Positions 33,833 through 44,894 of a DNA stretch of 64,000 bases are shown in pieces. Where the stretch lies: assembly GCA_015680685.1 (NCBI GenBank), contig MNCI01002337.1, positions 274,220-338,219 of the forward strand. Direction: 5' to 3'. The notes under the pieces were generated by a model. It did not search any database and was not told the origin of the DNA. It worked only from the letters and a program-made list of their open reading frames with translations. Each line of letters begins with the position of its first letter. Position 1 is the stretch's first letter. The translations under genes and the position numbers were made by a program. This DNA is from Gnetum montanum (Eukaryota; Streptophyta; Gnetopsida; Gnetales; Gnetaceae).

Positions 33833-34663
33833 TGATGAGCCATGATATCGGGGTCGTGATATCACATCTGCAATATCGGAGCCTTCCAAGCGATATCGGA
33901 CATCTGATATCAGAGCCTGTCTTGTCACCTATAAATAAGAGGTAGGAGCACTTGGTTTGGCAATAGTTGGTTAATTAGTCTTAGTCCCTTACCCGAACTC
34001 TTGCCTTTTTTCCTTCTCAAAGTTAGAATTATGTTTGAGTGCCTATAGTAGGAGTCATAAAGTGAACAAATCTTTATTTGAACATTGTGTACCTCAGCAC
34101 ACCTTGTGGCTGGGAATAAAGACAAACTTTGTGATAAACCTTGTAGTATTCAAAATCTCTTATTTAATGTTATTTACAGTTATTTAATGCTTTTCTTATT
34201 TAATTAATTTTCTCTCTCTCACCTTGTCAACTCTCCCAAGTAAGCACACTCAGTACGACCACTTTGAGCATGCATGGAACACTTGGTAACTTAGTAACAA
34301 TTAGCATTTGGTAATCCCAGTAGTGTTGCACTAGTTCGGGATGTGGACAACAAGTGGGAATAGATGCTGGTGTTAAGACTAGTTAGAACATAGTCGATTA
34401 GTTAAATTAAATTGGTTACTTAATTAGTTCACTTCTCCCTTTGTAGCACTAGGACATAAAACATAAAAACATATAAAAATCATATGCCTCAAGTTTACCT
34501 AACCATACAATCGCGCTATACAAGTAAGCTTGGGAAGACAACGATTGACTAACCTGCCTAGGTTCTGTAAAGGCGCATAAGCACCTAGTCCTTGGAATTC
34601 AACCAGATCGTGCATGTACACGTATTTGTATGGTTGAGTGTAGGGATACCTCAACGCTCATCA
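33833..34663 (+). mobile_element. Element D: 3' LTR
   Basis: It closely matches 24806-25647 but lacks one ~19-bp unit of the GATATC array and shows mostly C-to-T type changes. The TATA box CTATAAATA is at 33929-33937. It ends AACGCTCATCA; the flank is GGAAT. Confidence 0.9.
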
Positions 34664-34668
34664 GGAAT

Positions 34669-35274
34669 TATTTCTACAATTAAGTATTTACAGATATCTA
34701 GAAAATAATAATGAAATTACCTATGTTTCTTAAAAAATAATTCAAGACTTGATGTTCATAATAGAATGTTACTTTAGATGTTGAGGACAAATATAGATTT
34801 TCAACTAGTCATGTCATGATATGTTTTCATAAAATATATTGTGAAATATGTAACTAAATCTGAGAAAAATCATAATCTCTTCATGACATGCTATTGTAAA
34901 TTTCAGAATCAAGGAATTCTTATGAAGATGCTCTATCTATCTATAGCAAGCTCATGATGGATGCTACTATAGATAGAGACATAGGCACTATGGAGGACTA
35001 TAACATGTTGTATGATCTTCCTTTGGTGAAGTGCAATCATGTTTTCTACACCATCATTATTTCATAGTGTACAAGAAAATTCTTATTAATGCAAAGGAAA
35101 CAAATGAAAGTGAAAACTACACAATTGTTATTAATATTTATAAAAAAACAACCACTTCCCATTGAGGAAATATCATTACTACAAGCTTTTAGAGAGTATA
35201 ATTGCAACGTGAAGAATAAGAAGAATCCAACTTGTAATGAAAAATATAAAGTATTGTCATGAAAAATATAGTGC
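34669..35274 (+). other. AT-rich lead-in to helicase copy H2, no recognised gene
   Basis: A damaged upstream part of a helicase could lie here, but no Walker A sequence is visible and stops are frequent. No repeat terminus was found. Confidence 0.45.
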
Positions 35275-36375
35275 TTTACTTGTCATGACATCCACAAGAG
35301 CTACTACATATAACATTAATGCAACTACTATTCATTCTAGTTTAAGCCTTGGAATAGATGCATACAAAGAACTTTCTACCTATGCTAAAAGAAGTATACA
35401 ACATTGACTCTCCCATGTGAATTATATAATCATTAGTGAAATGAGTTTTATGAGGGGAATAATATTATAGAGCATTCATAAAAGATTAAGAAAATGTTTT
35501 TATAGCATCACAATGAATTTTTTGAAGGAAGATCAATTATACTCGTACGAGACCTAGGTTAGCTTCTTCATGCACTTGATGTTGTACCTTATGCATCCAA
35601 GAATCCATATCGCATGAGTTTTCCAATCCTTTAATACATTTATTGTATTAGATGTAGTTTATCATCAATTTGGAAATGATCCTAAACAATAGAGATTCAA
35701 GGAAGTATTAATGCATATTAGAGAGGGAAAAAGCCTTGATAAAGACTATCAATTATTGGGTACTTGAGTAAATCTTCCATCAACTTCCAATGGATTAGAT
35801 GGATTTGAGTACTCAATGCATTTTTATGATGTAAAGAATAAAGTACAATTACACAACAAGAAGATGTTGCAAAAAATGCAAAAACTTGTTACTTTGTGTA
35901 TTGCAGATAGAAATTTCCATGAATTCAAAATCTCAAGAGATGAAAGAGATAATGTTGAGCGATCTTTACTTATATGTGAAGGTGCACGAGTTATGCTCAC
36001 AATTAACCTTTGGCCAAAAGTAGGATTAGTGAATGGTGCACATGGCATAGTTCACAATATTATCTATCATCCTAAGATATACCCACTTGCATTACTATCA
36101 TATGTTGTTGTCAATTTTAACTCCTACATTAAATGTTTATTTGATAATTGTAATCCCCATCATGTACTGATTATGACAATGGTTCAAGAAGTAGCACATT
36201 AGTTACTCCTGCAATTAGCATGGACCATGAATATTCATAAATTTGAAGGAACAATTCTAGATAAGGCCATTACTAATATAGGATCAAAAATGTCATAGGT
36301 CTGACCTTTGTTGCATTATCTAGAGTCAAGAACATTGAATTCATTCTCCATTCTTTTTGTAGAGATTTAAAAGAT
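35275..36375 (+). pseudogene. H2: PIF1-type helicase pseudogene
   Basis: Motifs in order: TYNINATTIHSSLSLGID (region after Walker A, ~35308), YIIISEMSFM (Walker B with D changed to S, ~35430), VVYHQFGNDPK (~35655), the open stretch 35816-36202 with CEGARVMLTINLWPKVGLVN (~35970), then AWTMNIHKFEGTILDKA (~36218) and a broken 'LSR' motif. This matches the C-terminal two thirds of PIF1/Helitron-type helicases. About eight stops or frame changes. It parallels H1 over its whole length and lies in the same orientation, so the two are tandem copies. The Rep domain expected of a full Helitron is not seen. Confidence 0.82.
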
Positions 36376-36959
36376 TTCAAATTCTAAACATCTTCATAGT
36401 AGAATTATAAAGGAAAAATGTTTTGCTAATTTAAAAGATTAGGCATCTTGAGTTCAGGCTCCTACCTATATTCTTCCTATTCCTAATTTATATTTTACAC
36501 CTCTATAAAGTCAATGTGTAATATATTTTTGCATTAGTATATTTGAAATATAGATTATTGATGTGTTTTTAAGCTATTATTTATGTTGAATATTCATGTT
36601 TCAAAAACAATCTGAATAAACATCGAAAGAATAAATTGGACAAAGAGGGTGCAACAAAAATGGAAAATGGATAAAGAAAGAGAAGATGGATGAGTGAGTT
36701 GGTTTTTATCAAACTTAACTTATCTACAATCAAGCTTCTAGGAAAGAATGATAATTTATAAGATCATCTCAGCCAATTCATAAAGAAATATATAGAAATA
36801 TATGTATAATACTCAAACAGAAAAAGGTCCAATCAAACAATCTTTTCATTAATGTGCTATCAAAGATAAGGCACATGAAATAATATAACATAGATGTATA
36901 ATAACTCGATGTGCGGTCTGCTTGTTATAAAGAAGGATGACTGTCATAAAATCTAATAT
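36376..36959. other. AT-rich spacer, no recognised gene
   Basis: It lies between the helicase pseudogene and the 3' end of the LRR gene on the other strand. It may contain the 3' UTR of that gene. No repeat, RNA gene or sustained reading frame was identified. Confidence 0.5.
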
Positions 36960-37663
36960 TCACATTTCAATTTTAATATTTTTTACTTTTGACGCTTTAA
37001 TTTCTTCCCACCTCTCAATTAGATACTGGCATCTTCTGATAGTAGCGACTTTGAGACTTTTTATCTTTAGGATCTCGTCCATCCATTTCCTTTCCAATTG
37101 GCTGCACTCATCAAGGATGAGGAGTTCCAAACATGGGAGGTCAATTAATAGCAGATAGCTCCACCAAATTAGGGGCACCCGTCCAGGATCAGCACTTTTA
37201 ACAAAGGAAAATCAAAATTTTGTGGAAAACGAACGAAGCTTTTGCAAATGCCGATTCGCAACGCGACCATTGAGGGAAGTCGACAGAGGCCATCATGGAA
37301 CAGTTCCTCGAACTCAGCACACCCTTCCACCTTTAACACTTCCAGAGATGAACAATCGTTGAAATTGCGAGGCAGTCGCCTTATCTTTGGACAGTCTCCG
37401 CTCCAGAGGACCTTAAAGTTTGGCGAAAGATGTAATTCATCGGGAATCTCGCATAGCCGTTGGCAACTGAAAATGCGCAGCTGTGCGAGCTGAGGTAGGC
37501 ACGATAAAAATCCAGGTAGCATTCGCAGTAACGATGGAGAGTGAAATATTTCCAAACAGCTGAGGTGCGGTAACATAACATGGGAGGTTGTTCGCATCAG
37601 TACGTCACCGTCGTTGCTCAATTTATTCAAACAAAGCCTCAATCTAGCAAGCTGTTGTGGGAT
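36960..37663 (-). pseudogene. LRR segment of an NLR-type resistance gene
   Basis: The minus strand encodes about seven plant-type leucine-rich repeats with the 'LxxLxIxxCxxLxxLP' pattern, for example LPQLAQLRIFSCQRLCEIPD and SLEVLKVEGCAEFEELF. The frame closes at LKVLILDGCP-stop (37169). The next frame continues at once with LLLIDLPCLELLILDECSQL to 36960, so one base has been gained or lost near 37175. LRRs of this kind sense effectors or guarded proteins in cytosolic plant immune receptors. There is no NB-ARC domain upstream, so this is a fragment or a deletion derivative. The class assignment is from repeat style only. Confidence 0.75.
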
Positions 37664-37711
37664 CTGAGTAAGAAAGAAAAATATCATATATTTTTAGAAA
37701 GAAATGTATAC
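37664..37711 (-). other. Possible short intron (GT-AG) between the N-terminal and LRR segments
   Basis: On the minus strand this runs from GTATACATTT to a pyrimidine-rich TTTTTCTTTCTTACTCAG, a good acceptor, and is 48 bp long, short for a plant intron. Using it joins the two segments but creates TGA at the junction (phase 2 plus ATC). Either the donor differs or the gene is already broken. Confidence 0.35.
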
Positions 37712-38154
37712 CATCTTTTCTGATTAGAGTCGGTTGCTAGTTTGTATTTAACATTCAAGAGTTGCTGTAACAGCTCATCTCCTTCCTTTTTATCCATGGC
37801 ATGGCATGCGGAAGATTTTGACGCAGTAACAATTAAAAGAATAGATTTTTCCATCAGCTCCGTCTCCATTAATTTTTCTTTCAATGGCGACCGTTGCTTC
37901 AGTTCCTCCATATATTTGCACAAACTATACAACTCATGTAAAAGATCAAAGCATTCTTTACGATTGACTGACATGATGTGGGTTCTTTCAAGAACAAAAG
38001 CAAGCACAAGCAGGCCGGCAGTGACCCAGTGGGCCTTGCCTACCCCTTTCAACAGCATCTCAGCTGCATCCCTTGTGACATCTGTCGTTTTTCCTTTGGA
38101 TATGGATTCTCTCTGCACCATGTGAAATTTTCTAAATAATTCAAAAAGGAACAT
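37684..38154 (-). CDS. Helical N-terminal domain, resembling four-helix domains of plant NLR-type proteins
   Basis: This 156-aa frame starts MFLFELFRKFHMVQRES. It is mostly amphipathic helix: AAEMLLKGVGKAHWVTAGLL, a hydrophobic VLAFVLERTHIM, then CFDLLHELYSLCKYMEEL and MEKSILLIVTASKSSACHAM. The pattern of a Gly-rich turn, long hydrophobic helix and Cys/Leu-rich helices recalls the four-helix (RPW8/MLKL-like) signalling domains at the N-terminus of some plant immune receptors. That is inference, without an alignment. It ends about 20 bp upstream of the LRR frame, with no NB-ARC between. The true start may lie in an upstream exon (see 39756-40037). Confidence 0.55.
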   Translation of the reverse strand: MFLFELFRKFHMVQRESISKGKTTDVTRDAAEMLLKGVGKAHWVTAGLLVLAFVLERTHIMSVNRKECFDLLHELYSLCKYMEELKQRSPLKEKLMETELMEKSILLIVTASKSSACHAMDKKEGDELLQQLLNVKYKLATDSNQKRWYTFLSKNI

Positions 38155-38496
38155 ACGTAAGTTAATTAAAAATCAATGTAATGGATAGATCCGGATAAGC
38201 GTCCTTAAGGGGCAAACCACTGCAAAAACAGATATCTAACACGGTAAAAAGAAAGTGGTCGGTACAAGAAGCTTGATCCTTTTCTTCAACCAATAATACG
38301 GTAAAAAAAACATTGTGAAAGTTTACATCTGAATCAAATTGAAACTAGAACTTTTTTAATCAAATGTTATATAGTTCAGTTTTTATGATTTTTATATAAT
38401 CTTATAAGGGATTGACAAATCTACCATTATCAAATCATCTAGTAAGTTTATAATTTTCAGGGTTATGCAGGGACTTTGTATTCAGGATGTCCTGTT

Positions 38497-38548
38497 GAGC
38501 AGGATGTGTCGAAAACGTCCTAGAGCAGGATGTGTCGAAAACGTCCTA
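38497..38548 (+). repeat. Perfect 26-bp tandem duplication
   Basis: GAGCAGGATGTGTCGAAAAC followed by GTCCTA occurs twice head to tail without a mismatch. It lies in an unannotated region upstream of the NLR-like gene. A recent replication slip is likely. Confidence 0.95.
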
Positions 38549-38626
38549 GACACACAGGTAGGACATGGTGCATATTACAATATTTCAAAATACATTTTAT
38601 ACCCTACCTACACCTTTTTTTCTTCT

Positions 38627-38919
38627 TGCAAAATGTTTTGAAAATGCTTTTTATCTTAATCAAATTTGCCATAAAAACCTCCCAAATATCTCACAAATCG
38701 CAATCTACAACAAGTTTATCCATAATCTGCAGTGCTTCTAAATATAATCTAATCTAAATAAAACTATTATTCATGCAAAATGTTTTGAAAATGTTTCTTA
38801 TCTTATCAAATTTGCTGTAAAAACCTCCCAAATACCTCACAAATGGCAGTCTGCAACAAGTTTATCCATAATCTGCAGTGCTTCTAAATATAATCCAGTC
38901 TATATAAAACTATTATTCA
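38627..38919 (+). repeat. Tandem duplication of a ~147-bp unit
   Basis: Copy 1 (38627-38773) and copy 2 (38774-38919) both start TGCAAAATGTTTTGAAAATG and end AAACTATTATTCA. They differ at about a dozen sites. No coding content was recognised. Confidence 0.93.
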
Positions 38920-38921
38920 TC

Positions 38922-39672
38922 ATGTCCTGGTTGCAACTCCGCAGTTTTCCTAAAAACCCATTACATCCTCAACCAAGTTTGGGGACTTGTCCCCACTTTC
39001 ATGTGTCCCAGGGACCTGTGAAACACCAATGTGTAGCCATTAATCAAAATTGGGGATCTCTATATTCATCATCAACACCCAGGAAAATATTTTCCAAAGT
39101 TAATCAAAAGGCTATCTTTCAAGAAAAGTTCCAACAGTTTAAGAGTCTAGTTGTTTTAGAAAACCAGTATGCCCCTGCAGCAGAATTTTTCAAACAGCAA
39201 ACTAGCGGCAAAAATTAAATCAGCACAAGATTCTCGCATTCCATTTGGCAAGATCAAGCATCAACCAACATTTCTTTTTAAAAAATTCTTTGGAGGCTAG
39301 TGGTTTTTCTAAAACCACAAAGAACAGGTGTAAGACAGGAAAAGAAATTTGGTTAAGAAAAAAAAAAAAAAAAGGAAAAAAGTTCTCTTTCTGCAAGGTC
39401 AAACATCAAACAATACTAACATGAAAAGTTTGTCTTTTTTAAGGCCTAGCGGTGTTCTGAAAACCACTATGCCCCTGCAAGGACGGTTTTCAGATTGCAG
39501 GTTGATGGTAGAAGACGCAATACTAACCAGTAGAGACGCAGAATCGCTGGAATCGGAGAGGAAGTCTCTGAGTCGGAAGAAATCTGAAGAGTCTAAGCAC
39601 CTGAAACATGGCATTTTGTCATCGCTCTGTTGTGGGTGTGGTGAAGAGGGCGAAGATTGCTGCTGCCATTAA
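38922..39672 (+). other. Low-copy region with weak open frames, no recognised gene
   Basis: Two open frames occur: 38922-39218 (98 aa) and 39349-39672 (107 aa, ending in a Cys-rich SSLCCGCGEEGEDCCCH). Neither resembles a known family and there is no supporting signal, so they are reported only as possibilities. A phrase 'aaaaccastatgcccctgca' occurs twice (near 39163 and 39458). A poly-A run lies at 39358-39374. Confidence 0.35.
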
Positions 39673-39755
39673 ATGCACAAATTTGTTAATAAAACACACG
39701 GCAATTGACAACAATTTCAAGTTTGAAAATAATGAATGACAATTTATATATGATC

Positions 39756-40037
39756 TTATATGCAGCGACAGATAAATGGACGGAGCAAATGAGAAAGTTC
39801 AACAGTTAAACCCTGACGTTGGTGAGAAAAGATCGAATGTAGTTGAGGAGAGGATCCAGATAGATTTGCATCAACCCCGCATGCTGCCACATTCAAAATG
39901 CTACCATGGTCGCATACGCACGACTTGAAAGTCACATTTTTTGTTGATACTGTTGCTGCACTTGCAGAAGTATGTGTATTTGGATTTGCATTCAGTGATG
40001 AGCCGTCACGGCGCTGTTTACTGCAACACTTGCCCAT
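39756..40037 (-). CDS. Small protein or exon with an N-terminal acylation signal (MGKCCSK)
   Basis: This 93-aa frame begins MGKCCSKQRRDGSS: Gly2 with a small residue at position 6 fits N-myristoylation, and Cys4/Cys5 fit palmitoylation, which would anchor the product to the plasma membrane. The rest is Ser/Thr-rich and not recognised. It lies 1.6 kb upstream of, and on the same strand as, the helical domain at 37684-38154, so it could be its first exon; some plant immune receptors carry such anchors. No donor-acceptor pair could be confirmed. It may equally be a separate small gene or chance. Confidence 0.4.
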   Translation of the reverse strand: MGKCCSKQRRDGSSLNANPNTHTSASAATVSTKNVTFKSCVCDHGSILNVAACGVDANLSGSSPQLHSIFSHQRQGLTVELSHLLRPFICRCI

Positions 40038-41073
40038 GGCTGCTCTGTGCTGCTTTTGCAGAATGAATTAAATTTAGGAGAAGAAATGCAAATACAAATT
40101 TACAATTGATGCAGAATTGGTAGCGCTCTCTGTGCGTGAAAATAGGAAAGGCAACCACACTCATCTGCATTATCCAACTTCTTCCGTAGCGCTAATCTGA
40201 ACGTTTTGGAGACGTCAGAGAAGCGGACAAGGGACGGACATGGGATGTAAATTTTAAATTTTTACTATCGAAAACCTAAATTTCAAGGGTAATTTTGTTT
40301 GTTCTTTACTTGTCAGCATTGATTAAAAATTAGGAAAATTCTCAGGATTCAAATGACTTTCCACTGTTTCTATGGTATACGGTTATTCGAACATATATGT
40401 TTCTCCTGTATATTTTTAATATGATGTTTTGGTAAAAACAAAAAATAAAAACTTGACGCATTTTAAAAATACTTTAAAATAATTTAACATTTTTATTTTT
40501 TAAAACTTGGTTAAATTTTAGTGTAAATAAATTAAATATATATAATAATAATAATTAATGTACAGTGAAGATAGCAGCTGTGAAGCACCTGACGCCTCCT
40601 ACAGTAATCAAAAGAAAATCATGAAACAAGAAAACTGCAATATCAACAATAAAGAAGAACAGCAAGCTGTAATGCTACTGCAATAGATGTAATATAGAGA
40701 AGGCAAACTTGGGGACTGCAAAATCTTTTAACATGGTAAAACACAACCGTTGTGTTTAGTTGGCTAGAAAATCGCATTAAGATTGTTTTCTTTATTCGGT
40801 GATTTTTAAAATTTCTGTGTATTAATCTTTTTAACCTTTATTTTATTTTTTAAAAATTTAAATTCCGATTAATCGGATTTCTTTCTTACAGGCAATTAAC
40901 CACAGAAAATCGGGAGAAAAGAAAAAAGAGACAATGGTTTTCCTGCAAGTCCAACCGTCGAAATTGATCCCCAGTGGAGTTGGGTCACTTTGCAACTTTT
41001 TGACTACTGCTTGTGGCTATTGCCATGGTCAATGGAATTCTGTCACGTCGTAACTTTTTAACTTTGAAGCCAA
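40038..41073. other. AT-rich low-copy sequence, no recognised gene
   Basis: If the MGKCCSK frame is real, its promoter would lie in the first few hundred bases to the right (minus strand). No clear TATA placement could be assigned. No repeat unit or sustained frame was seen. Confidence 0.45.
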
Positions 41074-41315
41074 TAATGTAAAGATAAAACCAAAAATGTA
41101 GAGGCTGGCAAAAGGGACATAGTTATGTCTGTTATATAGAGGAATCTAGGGTTCGTGGTCGTTCATCAACATGATGTAGGTAAAGATGAATAATGTAAAG
41201 ATAAAACCAAAAATGTAGAGGCTGGCAAAAGGACATAGTTATGTTTGTTATCTTTAATAGATATAGGAATCTAGGGTTAGTGGTCGTTCATCAACATGAT
41301 GTAGGTAAAGATGAA
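41074..41315 (+). repeat. Tandem duplication of a ~117-bp unit
   Basis: Copy 1 (41074-41190) and copy 2 (41191-41315) share TAATGTAAAGATAAAACC at the start and GATGTAGGTAAAGATGAA at the end. Copy 2 has a ~10-bp insertion near 41253. The 72-aa frame at 41241-41459 spans copy 2 and is not recognised. Confidence 0.93.
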
Positions 41316-41637
41316 ATCATGGTTGGCATGCATGATGTTCATTTTACTATCATAAGTATTCCATCACACACATATCAACTTGAAGACATGGTAGCTGCAT
41401 TTCTTCGCAACATAAACTACGACAACGATGCCAACGACAATAGGTCAACTTGCAAGTAAGTGGATTGTTGGAAGCAAATATTGATATCTCCATTGTTATA
41501 TCTTTCAATTTGTCTTTCCACTTAAGCTTTACCTGTAAATATGTTGCATCATGTATGCTGATTTGTTTAAAGATGTATTGTTATTTATGTTTTAATTATT
41601 GGTTGTTTCCATTATTATAACCCTAGAAGTAACTAAC

Positions 41638-41844
41638 TGTTTGTTAGCCTTTGATGCTACATTGCTAGCCCTAGATAAAAATAAAACAACAAAATAGGGG
41701 CAAATAAAGGCAACTAAATTTCACATTTTTATTCAACTGGCCTTCAACTTCTAAAAAATGAAAATAGCAACCAAATCCCTAAGGACAGTTCCTAAAGACT
41801 AGGACAAACAAAAATGCATGTTTAACAATTAAACACATTTAACA
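41638..41844 (-). mobile_element. Copia element: short 3' LTR
   Basis: It runs from TGTTTGTTAGCC to ACATTTAACA; a 4-bp slip (TGTT) seems to have been added at the left end. It matches both ends of the 45989-46443 LTR but lacks the central minisatellite region. Confidence 0.85.
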
Positions 41845-41936
41845 CCCTCCCATAAACTAAAAGTTTGCAAACTATTAGTTTGACAAGAATCATTGAATGT
41901 GTAGACTTCAAGCTGCTTTCTCAGCCTTTTGAATGT

Positions 41937-43491
41937 TTATAACTTAAGGGGTTTTGTTAGAATATTGAGTTGATCTTCACTCTTACAAAATACCAAATCA
42001 ATAACACCATCATTGCATAGATCACACAAGAAGTGAAATCTCACATCAATATACTTGCTTCTTTCATGTAGCATAGGATTTTTGGATAACTTTATGGCAG
42101 AATTGTTGTCATAGAAAATTGTAGTAGCCCCCTCTTGCTTGAAATATAGCTCATTAAGAATTTTTCTCAACCAAATAACTTGGCAAGCACAAGATGTTGC
42201 AACAACAAATTTAGCCTCTATGGTTGCCAATGTGACAATTGATAGCTTCCTGGATGGCCATGAAACAACCCTTATACCCATCATAAAAACATATCTTGAA
42301 GTGCTCTTCCTATCATCTTGATTTTCTGCATAATCACTATCAATAAATCCCACAAAATCAGATTTCTCACCTTTATTGTAAAATAGATCAAAATCTTTAA
42401 TCCCTTACAAGTAATGAAATATTCTTTTAACAACCAACAAATGCATCTTTTTTGGAGACTCCATGTGTCTATTGATAAGACTCATAGCATGCATTATATC
42501 ATGTTAGGTTGCAGTCAAATACATTAGACTCCCAACAATTTGCTTGTAAAGTGTAGCCTTCATCTTGCTTCCTTTAGAATCTTTGTTTAGCCTTAAGTCA
42601 ATCTTAATTAGAGTGCTTATAGGATTGCAATCCTTTATCTTAAACCTCTCCAAAATTTCTCTGACATACTTCTTTTGATAAATAAAGATTCCAATGGGGG
42701 ATTACACTACTTCCATGCCAAGATAGTAATTCATTTTTCCAAAATCAATCATTTCAAACTCATCCATCATTGACTTCTTAAATTTTTCAAACGAATCAGT
42801 ATTACTCCCAGTGAAAATAAGATCATCAACATATAAACATACAATGAGCACTTTTCCTCCATCAATCTTTGTAAAAAGTGTATGCTCATATGGACATTTT
42901 TGAAATTTCTCCTTAGAAAAATAGGTATTTATAAGACTATACCAAGCTCTTGGAGCTTGTTTAGTCCATACAAAGCCTTTTTTAATTTATTATAAACCTT
43001 GTTCTCACTAGCAAGCTTCATAAAACCAATGGGTTGATCAATAAATACTTGTTCCTCCAAGTCTTCATGCAAGAATGCAGACTTGCCATCCATTTGGAAG
43101 ATAGGCCATGAATTTTGTGCTACCAATGCAATCACCAATCTGATTGTATCATGCCTTGCAACAAGAGCAAAGAATTCTTTATAGTCAATCCCATATTCTT
43201 GCTTGTATCCCTTAGCCACTAATTGTGCCTTAACTTGTCAACTTCACCAATCTCCTTTAGTTTTGTTTTGTAGACCCCCTTCACACTAATGGTTTTGTGC
43301 CCTTTTGGAAGATCAACTAGCTCCCAAGTACCATTTCTCTCAATGGCCTCAATTTCATCCTCCATTTCCTTTCTCCATTTTGATTCTTTTATAGCACTTT
43401 CAAAAGTTGTCAGATCACAATCTAGAAACAAAGAAAAGTGGGTGATTGGGTCATCAAATTGGTCAATCCTAGTTACCTCATAAACCATCAT
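41937..43491 (-). pseudogene. Copia element: reverse transcriptase and RNase H
   Basis: RT starts near 43491 (SKWRKEMEDEIEAIERNGTW), continues with [19 protein letters not shown] and [18 protein letters not shown], and has an intact YVDD (42833-42822). RNase H includes FIDSDYAENQDDRKSTSRYV, EAKFVVATSCACQVIWL and SKYIDVRFHFLCDL. Frame changes occur near 43219 and 42929, plus stops. RNase H is the longest intact part (138 aa). Confidence 0.9.
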
Positions 43492-43815
43492 CCATAAGAA
43501 TCTTTTTCAAATACAGCAAGATTCAGTTCCTACTGCTGTTGGTGAAGTCTTAGCCTTCATAGTTCTTGTTGCTTTAGCCTCCATGGCTTTTGGGATTTCA
43601 ACCTCCACCATTCTTGGGGCTTCAAAGTTTGTAGTTTTAGGTTTTATAGTTTTGAGTGTTGTAGAGTCTGCAGTTTCATTATCAAAAATAATTGAAGTAG
43701 GTTGTTACCCATTCTAATTCCAAGTGCTCTCTTCATCAAAATGACATCTCTACTAGTTGCAATCTTCTTTGTTAAAGGATTATACAATTTATATGCTTTG
43801 GATGGTTCATTTATG

Positions 43816-44325
43816 CTAAGAAAGACATTTTTCACTATTACCCTCTAGCCTCTTCCTCTTCTCATCGGGGATATGTGCGTAGGCAATGCAACCAAAGATT
43901 CTGAAGTGATTCACTGCTAGTTTCCTCCCACTTGAAGCCTCTTCTAGTGTCATGTTTTGAATAGCAAATATGGGACTTCTATTCAAAACATGGATGCTCC
44001 AATACATAGCCTTTAGAATACTTCCTCTTGCTAAGAGGCTTCTTACCATATTGAGGATGGTTCTATTTTTTCTCTTTGATACATCGTTTTGTTGCAGTCT
44101 ATAGGGGGTTGTGAGCTCTTTCTGAATGCCATGATTCTCACAAAAAACATCAAACTCTTTTGAACAATATTCTCCTCGACAATCTAAATGAAGAGTCTTA
44201 ATGATCTTTCCAGACTCATTCTCAATATGTGCCTTGAAGCTTTTAAATGCATTAAAAGCTTCAGACTTCTCCTGCAAAAAATAAACCCAACTTTTTTGAG
44301 TATAATCATCAATGAAGGTGATCAA
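43816..44325 (-). pseudogene. Copia element: integrase core
   Basis: FIDDYTQKSWVYFLQEKSEA and LHLDCRGEYCSKEFDVFC carry the first two catalytic Asp positions. The third motif, usually GVAERKN, reads DVSKRKN, so the catalytic Glu is replaced by Lys. SILKAMYWSIHVLNRSP follows. This integrase would be inactive even without the downstream break. Confidence 0.88.
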
Positions 44326-44894
44326 GTACCTTTTACCTTCATTTGAAAATAGTTTTATTGGCCCAAAAATTTTGGAGTGAACTAGCTCAAGGACATTCTT
44401 TGCTCTCCATGTTTTTCCTTGAAAGAATTGAGAATGATGTTGTTTATCAAATACACATTATTCACACTTTCCAAAAGGAATTATAATTTGAGAAAGACCA
44501 ATCACCATATTTTTTTTGTCGTAGAGCCTTTAATCCTCCAAAATTCAAGAAAAAAATGCTAAAGCCATGTTGGATCTTTTACTTCAGCCTTTAGGTAAGA
44601 TTGAGCACTTTCAATCCTCATTGAAAATAATCTTTTGGAACTCATTTGAAAAACTACAATAGCTCCTCTTGAAGGATCATAAATTTAACAAGCACCCTTC
44701 TGAATGATTATTACATAAGCCTTCTCTTGCAATTGACCAGCACTGAATAAATTACTTTTCAAATTAGGAACATAAAAAAACATTGGAAATTGTTTCTACA
44801 AAATCATTCTTGATTCTAATGTTAATATCCCCATTTTCCATTACATTTATAGTAGAATGATCACCAAAACTTACTATAGAATGAAAACTTTCAT

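Larger units (their letters stand above)
24806..34663 (+). mobile_element. Element D: full-length G1 (Athila-like) retrotransposon
   Basis: LTRs at 24806-25647 and 33833-34663 have TGATGAG/CTCATCA ends. The flanks GGCAT (24801-24805) and GGAAT (34664-34668) are a one-mismatch target duplication. All expected parts are present in order: tRNA-Asp site, gag, protease, RT, RNase H, integrase, ~2 kb tail, polypurine tract. The LTRs differ by many transitions and a 19-bp array unit, and every frame carries stops. It is the most complete autonomous-type copy in the window. Confidence 0.9.

Noticed and set aside
37667-37687. MIFFFLTQ as the real N-terminus of the LRR protein
   Set aside because: These codons fall in a pyrimidine-rich stretch that looks like an intron acceptor; the LRR homology begins after the CAG.
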